A stretch of 20,638 nt of DNA, taken from IMG/VR virus record IMGVR_UViG_3300001097_000011, positions 14,320 to 34,957 of that record. One strand, 5' to 3'. Numbering within the stretch: the stretch's first letter is position 1; each line of letters starts with the position of its first letter. Source of the DNA: a virus. Below the pieces are notes generated by a model. That model did no database searches. It saw only the letters and a program-made list of their open reading frames with translations, and was not told where the DNA came from. This document shows positions 14,019 through 20,638 of the stretch, one piece after another. The translations under genes were made by a program, and so were the position numbers.

Positions 14019-15425
14019 ATGTCACAAGAATTAAGATATGCTAACGACCAATCAGTAATCGGTTTCGGTAGTCATAGTGCAAGTAAGGTAGAAGAGCTAC
14101 AAAAAGCTTTAGCTATTACTCAAAACTATGGTACTACTGCTTCAAATGCTTTGACTGGCGGTTCTGCATTAGCCGTAGAAGATCTAGACAAAACATTAAA
14201 ATTAGTAACCAACACACTTGGTCACCTAAAATTATGGAAAGATATTATCAAAGAAAATCAAGCTCAAGTTGTTTCTGAGTATAACGTTCAAAACTCATAT
14301 GGACAGGAAGTTTCTCCTTTCTTCAATATGGGCGGATTGCCACAAAGTACAGATGCTAATTATGACCGAGAGATCGTTCAGGTTAAGTATCTTGGAACAC
14401 AAGGTCAAGTTCAACATAACTTAACTTTAATCCAACCTGCACACGGTCCAGTTATAGCTAGAGAAGTTAAGAATAAGACTATTGAGTTATTGTCTCGTAA
14501 CGAGCGTTATATGTTTGAAGCTGATTCTAACATCAACACTCTTGAGTATGATGGAATTAAGAGTCAAATTGAAGTTAAAGAAGCTCAAGCTCAATATAAA
14601 TCTACTGCATTTGCAGGTTATGAGAGTGGCGAAGATTCAGTTATAATTGACGTAAAAGGTCAGTTTACTGACGTAATTGCTGAGAAAATGGCTTTAACAA
14701 ACGTTAACAACTTCGGTATGGCTATGGATTGTTACCTAGCTTCAGATGTTCATTCTCGTTTTTCTACAGACTTCTTTAACAAGCAAAGAGTTCAATCTGG
14801 AGAAGTTCTTACTTCTGGTAACCGTATTAAGGAACACCAAGGTATTATCGACTTTAGATTTAAGCCTAGTTTATTTAACCGTCCAAGAATTGCTCCTTTG
14901 AATGTTTCTGTTTCTGCTAGTGCAGCTCCAACTTTGGCTAACCCAACTTCTCCTGTAGACGCTCTTAGTAAGTTTGCTACAGCTGACGCTGGTGCTTATG
15001 GTTACAAAGTTTCAATGATTTATGCAGACGGAGAGACACTTCCTTCAGCTACTGCTACAGTTACTGTAGCAGCTGGTGACAGTGCTACCGTTGAGATTTC
15101 ATTCACTGGTAACCCAATTTATGCTAACGTTTTTAGAACTGCTCTTGGAGATGCAGCTGGTGTAGTTAAATTCACTAAGCGTATTTCTGTAGGTGCTTCT
15201 GCTACTGCAATAGCTATCGACCTTAACAAAAAAGTTCCTGGATCTTCTGAGGCTTTCTTGTTGATGCACGATGCGGACACTTTAGTCTGGAGACAATTAG
15301 GTTCATTAATTAAGTATGACCTAGCAGTAATCGACACAAGCTACCGATGGGCACAGTTAATGTATGGTACACCGCTTATATCTGCGGCTAGAAAACATAT
15401 AGTAGCTACAAACATCACTGCATAA
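14019..15425 (+). CDS. Major capsid protein (HK97-like) with inserted Ig/FN3-like domain
   Basis: A 468-residue protein with its own promoter, strong ribosome binding site and a terminator on each side, following protease and scaffold. The N-terminal part, with LKLWKDIIKENQAQVVSEYN near 90-110 and long helices rich in Gln and Glu, and the ending DTSYRWAQLMYGTPLISAAR are consistent with an HK97-type fold. Residues about 300-405 look inserted: AYGYKVSMIYADGETLPSAT, then VTVAAGDSATVEISF, NVFRTALGD and FTKRISVG, the strand pattern of an Ig or fibronectin type III domain that would project from the shell. The helix-rich scaffold gene and this gene are not fused. A processing site for the prohead protease may lie in the first 60 residues, but none can be placed. 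Confidence 0.88.
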   Translation: MSQELRYANDQSVIGFGSHSASKVEELQKALAITQNYGTTASNALTGGSALAVEDLDKTLKLVTNTLGHLKLWKDIIKENQAQVVSEYNVQNSYGQEVSPFFNMGGLPQSTDANYDREIVQVKYLGTQGQVQHNLTLIQPAHGPVIAREVKNKTIELLSRNERYMFEADSNINTLEYDGIKSQIEVKEAQAQYKSTAFAGYESGEDSVIIDVKGQFTDVIAEKMALTNVNNFGMAMDCYLASDVHSRFSTDFFNKQRVQSGEVLTSGNRIKEHQGIIDFRFKPSLFNRPRIAPLNVSVSASAAPTLANPTSPVDALSKFATADAGAYGYKVSMIYADGETLPSATATVTVAAGDSATVEISFTGNPIYANVFRTALGDAAGVVKFTKRISVGASATAIAIDLNKKVPGSSEAFLLMHDADTLVWRQLGSLIKYDLAVIDTSYRWAQLMYGTPLISAARKHIVATNITA

Positions 15426-15449
15426 TTTAAAACTAATAATATAGTGCTT

Positions 15450-15482
15450 AAAACCCTTAAACAAACTTTAAGGGTTTTTTTT
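15450..15482. terminator. Bidirectional rho-independent terminator
   Basis: AAAACCCTTAAA (15450-15461), loop CAAAC and TTTAAGGGTTTT (15467-15478) form a perfect 12-bp stem with a long T tail on the + strand and a short TTTT on the - strand. It lies between the major capsid gene and a convergent gene on the minus strand and can end both transcripts. Confidence 0.88.
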
Positions 15483-15486
15483 ATTT

Positions 15487-15711
15487 TTAACGTCCTTCTA
15501 GATCTTTTTTTAGTTCAGCTCCAAAAGCTACCCCAAGAAGAAAGACATCCAATTCTGCCACTTTATAAATACCAATAACCGCTCTTGGAACTTTTACAGT
15601 ATTTAAACACTGATTATCAAATAATCCAGCTACTATTCCCATAAAAGCTTGATACTCTACAAAGCCGTTTATGATATGTCCATACTTTAAAGCTTCTTTA
15701 GTTTTAAACAT
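15487..15711 (-). CDS. Hypothetical minus-strand protein, 74 aa
   Basis: Unrecognised 74-residue protein, second gene of a two-gene minus-strand unit. It begins MFKTKEALKYGHIINGF, has two moderately hydrophobic stretches (FMGIVAGLF and ELDVFLLGVAFGAEL) but no clear membrane segment, and one Cys. Its start follows a GGAGAT ribosome binding site inside the end of the upstream gene, two bases after that gene's stop. Transcription would end at the bidirectional hairpin right after its stop. Codon style is like the rest of the window. Confidence 0.65.
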   Translation of the reverse strand: MFKTKEALKYGHIINGFVEYQAFMGIVAGLFDNQCLNTVKVPRAVIGIYKVAELDVFLLGVAFGAELKKDLEGR

Positions 15712-15713
15712 TT

Positions 15714-15992
15714 TTAATCTCCAGAGTCAATTACAGCTTTTATTAATATAATAGTATCGCCTTCAGGGGATTTTGTATACAAAAAACTTCCTTCTGGACA
15801 AATTGGTCCTTTCATTTTTCTAAAGGCATACTCACCTAACGATAAAGCCTCTTCTAAAGAGGAAGGCTGTTTTATAAACTGGCTAACCGAAAAAAACTCT
15901 TTAACTTCCCATGCGGAGGTTATTTTATCTAGGTCGATATGCTCATAAACACTAACACAGCCTTTTTGTGATTTTAATACTAAGTTTTTCAT
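15714..15992 (-). CDS. Hypothetical minus-strand protein, 92 aa
   Basis: Unrecognised 92-residue protein, first gene of the minus-strand unit. It begins MKNLVLKSQKGCVSVYEHID and is a mixed alpha/beta sequence with two Cys and no membrane segment. The ATG at 15992 has AGGAGA about nine bases upstream on the minus strand, good evidence that it is a true gene rather than a shadow. It runs against all other genes in the window and is flanked by a divergent promoter region and a bidirectional terminator, as is typical of an inserted accessory cassette. Confidence 0.75.
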   Translation of the reverse strand: MKNLVLKSQKGCVSVYEHIDLDKITSAWEVKEFFSVSQFIKQPSSLEEALSLGEYAFRKMKGPICPEGSFLYTKSPEGDTIILIKAVIDSGD

Positions 15993-16022
15993 TTACTTTT
16001 GTCTCCTTATATGATTTAATAT
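15992..16022 (+). promoter_or_regulatory. Plus-strand promoter TTTACT, 17-base spacer, TTTAAT
   Basis: TTTACT at 15992-15997 stands exactly 17 bases ahead of TTTAAT at 16015-16020, itself inside GATTTAATAT, an 8-of-10 match to the recurring motif. Spacing and -35 equal those of the class A elements, but here the ATG (16071) is about 44 bases downstream of the predicted start near 16027, with AAAAAGG as ribosome binding site. Confidence 0.5.
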
Positions 16023-16046
16023 AGCAATAAAAGAAGTAAAAAGAAA
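16018..16046 (-). promoter_or_regulatory. Minus-strand promoter overlapping the plus-strand one
   Basis: On the minus strand TTTCTT (16046-16041) is 17 bases ahead of TATATT (16023-16018), with a predicted start near 16011 and a short leader holding AGGAGA for the gene at 15992. Its -10 shares bases with the plus-strand -10, so the two cannot easily be used on one DNA molecule at the same time. Confidence 0.4.
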
Positions 16047-16070
16047 TATTTATCTTTAAAAAGGTTTAAA

Positions 16071-16265
16071 ATGGTACATTTATTAATGATTTTATTCTTA
16101 AATTGCCCAGAGACGGTTATAAAAAACTACTCAGACGAGCCTGTAAATGAAAAACTTCTTGTACAAGCTACTAAAACTTGTCAAGCTAACTATGGTAAGT
16201 GCTTAAAATTGTTAATAAAAAAGAAAGACAAACATCACTACGCTATATGCGGAAAAGGAAATTAG
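16071..16265 (+). CDS. Small exported four-cysteine protein
   Basis: A 64-residue protein with a short hydrophobic start (MVHLLMILFLN), then four Cys in the order NCPET, KTCQANY, GKCLKLL and AICGKGN, at about 12, 37, 44 and 60. The pattern C-P, then C-x3-Y-x2-C-L with Y-A-I-C-G at the end is one I recall from a widespread small phage and bacterial family, probably periplasmic with two disulfides; its function is unknown to me. If exported, the leader is short for a signal peptide, so export is inference. ATG 16071 has AAAAAGG upstream. It opens a five-gene run ending at 17398. Confidence 0.7.
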   Translation: MVHLLMILFLNCPETVIKNYSDEPVNEKLLVQATKTCQANYGKCLKLLIKKKDKHHYAICGKGN

Positions 16266-16266
16266 T

Positions 16267-16572
16267 ATGGAAAAAGATAATCAAAAAGAGATTTATAAAA
16301 TCGAAGAGAAATTGATTAAAGACGGAAGAAAAGAGTTATTAAAAGAAATCGCAGGAGAGTCAGAAACCGCTGTAAACACTAGACTTTTAAATCTTGCCAA
16401 ATACGAGCAAGACATTATTACTTCTAAGAATGAAGACGCTGAGTTAACTTCTTTAAGCAATCAAGTAAAAGAGCTAAAAGCTCCTTATGCTGAGGCTTTA
16501 AAAGCTAATAAGCTTATTAGAAGATACATTACGTTGTATTTAAGGGAATTTCATGGTACTGACGCTGGTTAA
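16267..16572 (+). CDS. Hypothetical coiled-coil protein, 101 aa
   Basis: Not recognised. It is almost wholly helical and charged, with MEKDNQKEIYKIEEKLIKDG at the start and a likely coiled coil near 60-85 (LTSLSNQVKELKAPYAEALK). No Cys or membrane segment. Start ATG is one base after the preceding stop, with GGAAA upstream; it overlaps the next gene by 20 bases. Small helical proteins near capsid and tail genes often act as chaperones or connectors, but there is no motif to support that here. Confidence 0.7.
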   Translation: MEKDNQKEIYKIEEKLIKDGRKELLKEIAGESETAVNTRLLNLAKYEQDIITSKNEDAELTSLSNQVKELKAPYAEALKANKLIRRYITLYLREFHGTDAG

Positions 16573-16927
16573 TTATTTAAAAAACTTATATAAAGTTTAT
16601 ATTACTGAGGTCTTTTTTGAGTTTAAAGACCCTAAAGAGCTTTATTTTATTCAAAAAGTTGAAGATTTGAATGTTAGGCTGTTTTGGGCTAGAGACTCTA
16701 GCGACATTATGCGAAGCATTTACGAAATTCAAGGTAAAGAAACGCTTACGTTAGAGTTAGAAGAGCTTCTAGCGGAGCTTACTTTAGAAATACTGTTTAG
16801 ATACACAGAGTTAAGAGATTGTTACGGATATGAGTTATCTGATAAAAAAGTAGAAGAATACTCATATCTTCGACATTCGATATACTGTAATAAAGGACTA
16901 TGTTCCTTTTTAACGGAGGTTATATAA
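16553..16927 (+). CDS. Hypothetical acidic protein, 124 aa
   Basis: Not recognised. A 124-residue acidic protein with many aromatic residues early (LYKVYITEVFFEF) and a long helix rich in Leu and Glu in the middle (LTLELEELLAELTLEILFRY). Three Cys lie in the C-terminal third. AGGGAA precedes ATG 16553, supporting this start despite the 20-base overlap with the previous gene. Its stop overlaps the next ATG by one base. Confidence 0.7.
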   Translation: MVLTLVNYLKNLYKVYITEVFFEFKDPKELYFIQKVEDLNVRLFWARDSSDIMRSIYEIQGKETLTLELEELLAELTLEILFRYTELRDCYGYELSDKKVEEYSYLRHSIYCNKGLCSFLTEVI

Positions 16928-17175
16928 TGACAGAAGTAACTTGTTTTTGTGGTAAAAGTAAGAAGAATTTTAAATTTTTAACTGACTTGACTGGCTTTCA
17001 CGCAGAGTGTTGCGAAGAGGCAGGTTTTAATTACTTAGGTGTACAAGTAGTTAAACCTAAAAAGAAAGAAGCAGAACCCCTTATTAAAGAAATGCAGATT
17101 ATAGAGCCAAAACCTCTTAAAATAGCTAATAAAAAGCTCGGAAATACCAAAAAAAATGGAACCAAAGCAAACTAA
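16927..17175 (+). CDS. Small putative zinc-binding protein, 82 aa
   Basis: An 82-residue protein. The first 40 residues carry TCFCGKSKKNFKF and GFHAECCEEAGF: a C-x-C pair, then His and C-C, which could bind one zinc ion in a short ribbon. The rest is a Lys/Pro-rich, probably disordered tail ending in KKNGTKAN. ATG 16927 is chosen because ACGGAGG lies seven bases upstream; an in-frame ATG at 16900 lies before that site and inside the previous gene. It overlaps the next gene by 20 bases. Its role is unknown, perhaps nucleic-acid binding. Confidence 0.65.
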   Translation: MTEVTCFCGKSKKNFKFLTDLTGFHAECCEEAGFNYLGVQVVKPKKKEAEPLIKEMQIIEPKPLKIANKKLGNTKKNGTKAN

Positions 17176-17398
17176 GATTTTTGAAACAAATAACCTAGAC
17201 TTCGCCACTTTTCTTTTAATGGAAGGTGAGCGACTATTAGAGCTAAGAAAAGACGGACCTAACGTCTTTATGCGCTTTATTGACGACCTAGGCAAATGTA
17301 GAGACTTAGAACAGGTTTATTTACGCAGTGACGTAAAGAAATTTGGAGAGCTTCGTAAGTGGCTTCTTAAGAAGGTCCACGAGGAACTTAACTCCTAG
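17156..17398 (+). CDS. DUF5659-like protein, 80 aa
   Basis: An 80-residue protein. TNNLDFATFLLMEGERLLEL, followed by F-x-x-F-I-D-D-L, a Y-L-R-S-D element and the ending LRKWLLKKVHEEL fit the small phage family I know as DUF5659; the match is from memory. The family has no known function. Start ATG 17156 overlaps the previous gene by 20 bases; a later ATG at 17219 would cut away the conserved opening. It is the last gene before the class B promoter at 17401. Confidence 0.65.
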   Translation: MEPKQTKIFETNNLDFATFLLMEGERLLELRKDGPNVFMRFIDDLGKCRDLEQVYLRSDVKKFGELRKWLLKKVHEELNS

Positions 17399-17400
17399 TT

Positions 17401-17430
17401 GATATAATTTGATTGAAAGCATGGGCTTTC
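17401..17430 (+). promoter_or_regulatory. Class B promoter GATATAATTT with 5' leader hairpin
   Basis: GATATAATTT at 17401-17410 is preceded by TT, giving a TGA-TATAAT extended -10. Predicted start is about 17415, exactly the left foot of GAAAGC-ATGG-GCTTTC (17415-17430), the strongest of the leader hairpins, with TTTT after it. An AAAGGA site follows, then ATG 17447. The stem plus TTTT might also act as a weak terminator for the upstream genes. Confidence 0.6.
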
Positions 17431-17446
17431 TTTTAAAGGACTAGGT

Positions 17447-18133
17447 ATGGCAGTAGAGAAAAGGTGGTTATCACTTCCAGATAACCCATTGTTAACAGAC
17501 GGAACAGTAGACGGACAAATAACAGTAGCTAATGGTATTAACTACAGAGTCGGTCAAGACGTAATTCTTAAAAGTTCTACTCAGACTTCAAAAACCCTAA
17601 AAATCGCTAGAATACAAGGTAACTCTATATTTTTTAGAGCGCTAGGTAAGATCATAACGTCTAGAGAAGACGTTTCTATGTTTTTAGTGGCTGACTCAGC
17701 TGTAATATTCTTATTTGAACAAGAAAAATCAAATATACCCTTAGACGAATTAACTAGATCGGTGTATGAAGAGGAGCCTGTAGTAGCTAACAGAGTCGTT
17801 GTAGTTGACAACAAAGGCGATATCTTTAGCGGCACAAATCCTATTCCAGTAAATATAATTTCTGGCGGAGGAGGCGGAGGCGGAGGGGAACCTGAACCTT
17901 ACTTAGCTTATCAACTAAATGAATTTGAAGATCTTCTAAACGGAACCCTTTATATCGGTAAATCAAATCCAGAAGGCTTATGGATAGTAGAGCGAATTAT
18001 AGAAACTGGCGGAGCTTTGTCTAAAAAATATGCTAACGTAAGTAATAACGCTACTAGAACTACCTTTACTCAAGGCTGGACTAATAGACTTACTTTAACC
18101 TTTACTGATTTTCATAACTTAACAGGAATTTAA
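17447..18133 (+). CDS. Putative virion structural protein with polyglycine linker
   Basis: A 228-residue protein in two modules. Residues 1-135 are beta-rich, with repeated strand-turn elements (GINYRVGQDVILKSS). A run of eight Gly at about 141-148, then EPEP, forms a flexible linker. The last 75 residues, with LNGTLYIGKSNPEGLWIVER and SKKYANVSNN, then WTNRLTLTF, resemble a small module common in phage structural proteins, in which an opening strand T-Y-I-G is followed by a W-x-I/V-x-R strand; this is from memory. It probably belongs to the tail, neck or fibre. It starts a late transcription unit with its own promoter. The next gene begins one base after its stop. Confidence 0.75.
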   Translation: MAVEKRWLSLPDNPLLTDGTVDGQITVANGINYRVGQDVILKSSTQTSKTLKIARIQGNSIFFRALGKIITSREDVSMFLVADSAVIFLFEQEKSNIPLDELTRSVYEEEPVVANRVVVVDNKGDIFSGTNPIPVNIISGGGGGGGGEPEPYLAYQLNEFEDLLNGTLYIGKSNPEGLWIVERIIETGGALSKKYANVSNNATRTTFTQGWTNRLTLTFTDFHNLTGI

Positions 18134-18134
18134 A

Positions 18135-20638
18135 ATGGCTTATATAGTAACTACAGAACAAACCTTATCAGAAGCGGCAGCAATATCGCTAGATGTATTT
18201 ATACCAGCCGCAGTTCAAGAAAATGATTTAATGATTATGTTTGTTACTCAAGACGGAGGGGGAACTAACATATTAGTAACCGTAGCCACAGGTTGGACTT
18301 TATTAAGTGGTTCCCAAGGAGCTTCTCAAACACAAAGAACTGTCTGCTATTATAAAATAGCCACCGCTTCAGAAACAGATCCACTATTAACAGGTGCTAC
18401 AGAAGACTGGATTGTATCTTTTGTAGTTATGAGAAATGTAAACTTAGTTACGCCAATTGCCGATTTTGACATTACTAACTCAGCTAACTCTACTTCTAGC
18501 TTTTTAGACTCAGGCGCATTAACTACTACTCAAGATAATGTTGTAATTTTAGAAGCTTGGGGTTTTGACGGCTCTGGTAAATTAGTTCCAGAAATTCCTA
18601 ATAACATTACAAACCTTACTAAAGAAAGTAACATAGGGGCTTGTGTTCAATATGTAGGATATAGAAACTTTTTAACTATGGGAACTACAGTTCCAATTAG
18701 AATGTTAAATGAAAACTCATCTGAGGGTGGGACTGTTATTGCTCTAGCTGTTAGAGACGCAGACCCTTTAAACCCAAAAATGGGTCCAGATTGCACAAGA
18801 GCATTTGACCCTATCAAAAGATATGGTGGTATTTCCACTCAACTAGTCGCTGCAAACGGATTTATCAGACATGATCTTCCGTTAACTTGGTTAGATCATA
18901 CTAATATAGCAGCGACTACCATTGATGGAGTTGATGTGGCAGGTGCAGCTACTGCATTTATAGAACAATCAATTGTTTCAACGATTTCTACATGGGGATC
19001 TTTCACAAGTGTATCTCAAACAACTAGTGGAGTAAACAGCATAGGAAGATGGGTAGGTGCTACACACACAATGGCCTCGGTAGATTTAACTGCTAAAATT
19101 CTTTCATTAGAATTTAATATAGCATCTACGGTAACTTCAAGATTCGGAGTTAGAGGTTGTATTATATATTTACAATCATCAAACGGAGGATGGGCAGCTT
19201 ATCAACTATCAAGAAGACAAGGTATATTTGCTAACGTACCGATAACTGCTTTTATATCTATAGATAATGCTACTCCTTTAGAAACCGCAGGATCTTTTAA
19301 TGCTTCTGACGTAGTTCAAGTAGCCTATTTGTGGCACAAAATAACAAATAATGCGAGTGCAATCGCAATGAGAGTAAAAAACTTAATTACTTTAGATCGG
19401 GTAACTTACGTTGATGGCTCTTTAGAAGCTCCAGCTACCCCAACATTTGCAAGACAGGTGCTAGGCGGTAATGGCACATTTGGTATTGCATCAATCCAAG
19501 GTGCTGGACAAGCCATTCTTAGACAAGCTATTCGACTAGGTGATGGAACTAGAAATATATTTTATGATGCTACAGCTACCTCTCAAGAACTTCCGTTAAA
19601 CTCAGACAAAATTTGGCAAGTACCAACTCTAGCAAATGGAGCTAGATTTAGATTAAATGCTACAGCTAACAGCACAATTAATTTAACTTCATGTATTATT
19701 TCTAGCGAGTCTTTACAGAAATTTATTATTGAAGCTACATCAAGTACTGCCGCTACATATAATTTTGCAGGTTTATCATTAATCGGTTATCAAGTAGAAA
19801 ATGATACCACAGTGACAATAAATTCAACTACGTTTTCAAAATGTGTTATTCAGTCAAACGCAGGAGGATTGCTTAACTCTAACATAGGTAGTCAGGCTGC
19901 TCCTGTTTTATCATCTGATCCAGCTAAGTTAATAGGTAATGATTTTATAGCTAATTCTCTTACTCCTACCTATGGAATAGAGCTTAACACAGTAGGCACA
20001 TATAACTTTAATGGTAATACGTTTTCTGGCTATGGTGCAAATGCTTCGTCTTCTGCCTTTATATTTAATAACTCTGGCGGATTAATTACTTTAAATCTAA
20101 ACCCTAGTGACCAAACTCCTACCGTAACTAACGGAGTCGGTGCTTCTACTGTATTAGCTTCAACTCCAGTAAACATTTCAGCTACAGTATTAGCAGACTC
20201 AAGAGTGCAAATCTTTAATGTAACTACTAGCACTGAAATTGAAAACATAAATGAGCCTACAACTAGTTATGCGTTTTCTGTAACTTCTCAAGCTACAGTA
20301 GGTGACGTAATCCGCTTAAGACTCACTAAAAAAGGGATTGTTCCTGTTTCTTTAAACGCAGTATTTAGCGCTACAGGCATCTCATTTTTACCCGATCAAG
20401 TAGCAGACGAAGTCTATGACTCTTACGGAATTGATGGGGCTACCATTACTAAATTTGAGATAGACTTACCTAACTTAGATTTTGATCTTAATATAATAGC
20501 TAACTTTAGCGGGACTGAATTATACGCATGGTATTCTAATATGTTAACTACTGAAGACGGAGTTAGAAGCTTTTTTAATGCGATTACCCCTATTGATGCT
20601 GCCAACTTAAGACTAAATAATTCTATTGTGGACGTAAG
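18135..20638 (+). CDS. Large virion structural/adhesin-type protein, 3' end outside window
   Basis: The frame opened by ATG 18135 stays open to the right edge, giving at least 834 residues. Residues 1-215 look like a beta-sandwich module: ATGWTLLSGSQGASQTQRTV, then YYKIATASETDP and DWIVSFVVMRNV, a kind common in phage fibre and lectin-like proteins. The middle, about 225-500, is a Ser/Thr/Asn-rich beta region. Near 515-635 short repeated strands with Asn and Gly turns (GNDFIANSLTPTYGIE, YNFNGNTFSGYGA) suggest a right-handed beta-helix. The last part has Ig-like features (LADSRVQIFNVTTSTEIENI). There are very few Cys and no membrane segment. Tail fibre, baseplate or host-range protein is likely; the exact role cannot be told. 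It is separated from the preceding gene by one base. Confidence 0.75.
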   Translation, partial: MAYIVTTEQTLSEAAAISLDVFIPAAVQENDLMIMFVTQDGGGTNILVTVATGWTLLSGSQGASQTQRTVCYYKIATASETDPLLTGATEDWIVSFVVMRNVNLVTPIADFDITNSANSTSSFLDSGALTTTQDNVVILEAWGFDGSGKLVPEIPNNITNLTKESNIGACVQYVGYRNFLTMGTTVPIRMLNENSSEGGTVIALAVRDADPLNPKMGPDCTRAFDPIKRYGGISTQLVAANGFIRHDLPLTWLDHTNIAATTIDGVDVAGAATAFIEQSIVSTISTWGSFTSVSQTTSGVNSIGRWVGATHTMASVDLTAKILSLEFNIASTVTSRFGVRGCIIYLQSSNGGWAAYQLSRRQGIFANVPITAFISIDNATPLETAGSFNASDVVQVAYLWHKITNNASAIAMRVKNLITLDRVTYVDGSLEAPATPTFARQVLGGNGTFGIASIQGAGQAILRQAIRLGDGTRNIFYDATATSQELPLNSDKIWQVPTLANGARFRLNATANSTINLTSCIISSESLQKFIIEATSSTAATYNFAGLSLIGYQVENDTTVTINSTTFSKCVIQSNAGGLLNSNIGSQAAPVLSSDPAKLIGNDFIANSLTPTYGIELNTVGTYNFNGNTFSGYGANASSSAFIFNNSGGLITLNLNPSDQTPTVTNGVGASTVLASTPVNISATVLADSRVQIFNVTTSTEIENINEPTTSYAFSVTSQATVGDVIRLRLTKKGIVPVSLNAVFSATGISFLPDQVADEVYDSYGIDGATITKFEIDLPNLDFDLNIIANFSGTELYAWYSNMLTTEDGVRSFFNAITPIDAANLRLNNSIVDV

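Noticed and set aside
15119-15337. Minus-strand frame inside the major capsid gene
   Set aside because: Shadow of a strongly supported gene and no initiation signal.
17035-17295. Minus-strand frame of 86 codons
   Set aside because: Opposite two overlapping plus-strand genes; its Phe-rich composition mirrors Lys codons.
17864-17887. GGAGGC-type tandem repeat
   Set aside because: It is just the codon run for eight glycines in the linker of the structural protein, not an independent repeat element.
1-20638. tRNA genes, attachment sites and insertion sequences
   Set aside because: Gaps between genes are too short for tRNAs and none shows a cloverleaf; no transposase or terminal inverted repeats were seen.

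Overview
The window is 20.6 kb of an AT-rich tailed double-stranded DNA phage (or a prophage-like relative): the DNA-packaging and head-assembly module, followed by small genes and the first virion/tail-type structural genes. Genes are tightly packed, mostly on the + strand with ATGA-type overlaps, and use AGGAGA-type ribosome binding sites and TATAAT-like promoters, so the host is a bacterium. It cannot be named from the sequence. A small four-cysteine, apparently exported protein and a membrane-anchored ClpP-like protease hint, weakly, at a Gram-negative host. Arginine is written mostly as AGA.

Layout. (1) 1-1645: the tail end of one gene, a small unknown gene, a calcineurin-like metallophosphoesterase and a RuvC-like Holliday junction resolvase. 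(2) 1668-7318: packaging and portal block, with a small unknown gene, small and large terminase, portal, a 70-residue unknown and a MuF-like minor head protein. (3) 7355-11822: an accessory block inside the head module, with three unknowns, a GroES-like co-chaperonin, a ClpP-like peptidase, a Cas4/RecB-like Fe-S nuclease, a tiny unknown, a second membrane-anchored ClpP/SppA-like peptidase and a four-cysteine plus helix-turn-helix protein. (4) 11871-15425: capsid core, with a prohead-type protease carrying an odd C-terminal extension, a 43-residue gene, a scaffold-like protein and a major capsid protein with an inserted Ig/FN3-like domain. (5) 15487-15992: two small genes on the opposite strand. 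(6) 16071-17398: five small unknown or poorly known genes. (7) 17447 to the right edge: a structural protein with a polyglycine linker, and a structural/adhesin-type protein of at least 834 residues that runs off the window.

How the parts fit: the resolvase can clear branched DNA before packaging. Terminase, portal and MuF protein build the packaging vertex. The GroES-like protein may help the host GroEL fold capsid proteins. The prohead protease, scaffold and major capsid protein form the prohead.

The most interesting signal is regulatory. A motif close to GRTAWAATTT recurs at eight gene boundaries and falls into two classes. One class has TTTACT/TTAACT exactly 17 bases upstream, and the start codon lies where transcription should begin, which implies leaderless mRNAs. 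The other is mostly GGTATAATTT with no recognisable -35 box, usually followed by a small hairpin at or near the predicted transcript 5' end and then a normal ribosome binding site. A ninth, degenerate copy forms an overlapping back-to-back promoter pair with the minus-strand genes. No tRNA, CRISPR array, insertion sequence or attachment site was recognised, and no stretch longer than 300 bases lacks a gene.
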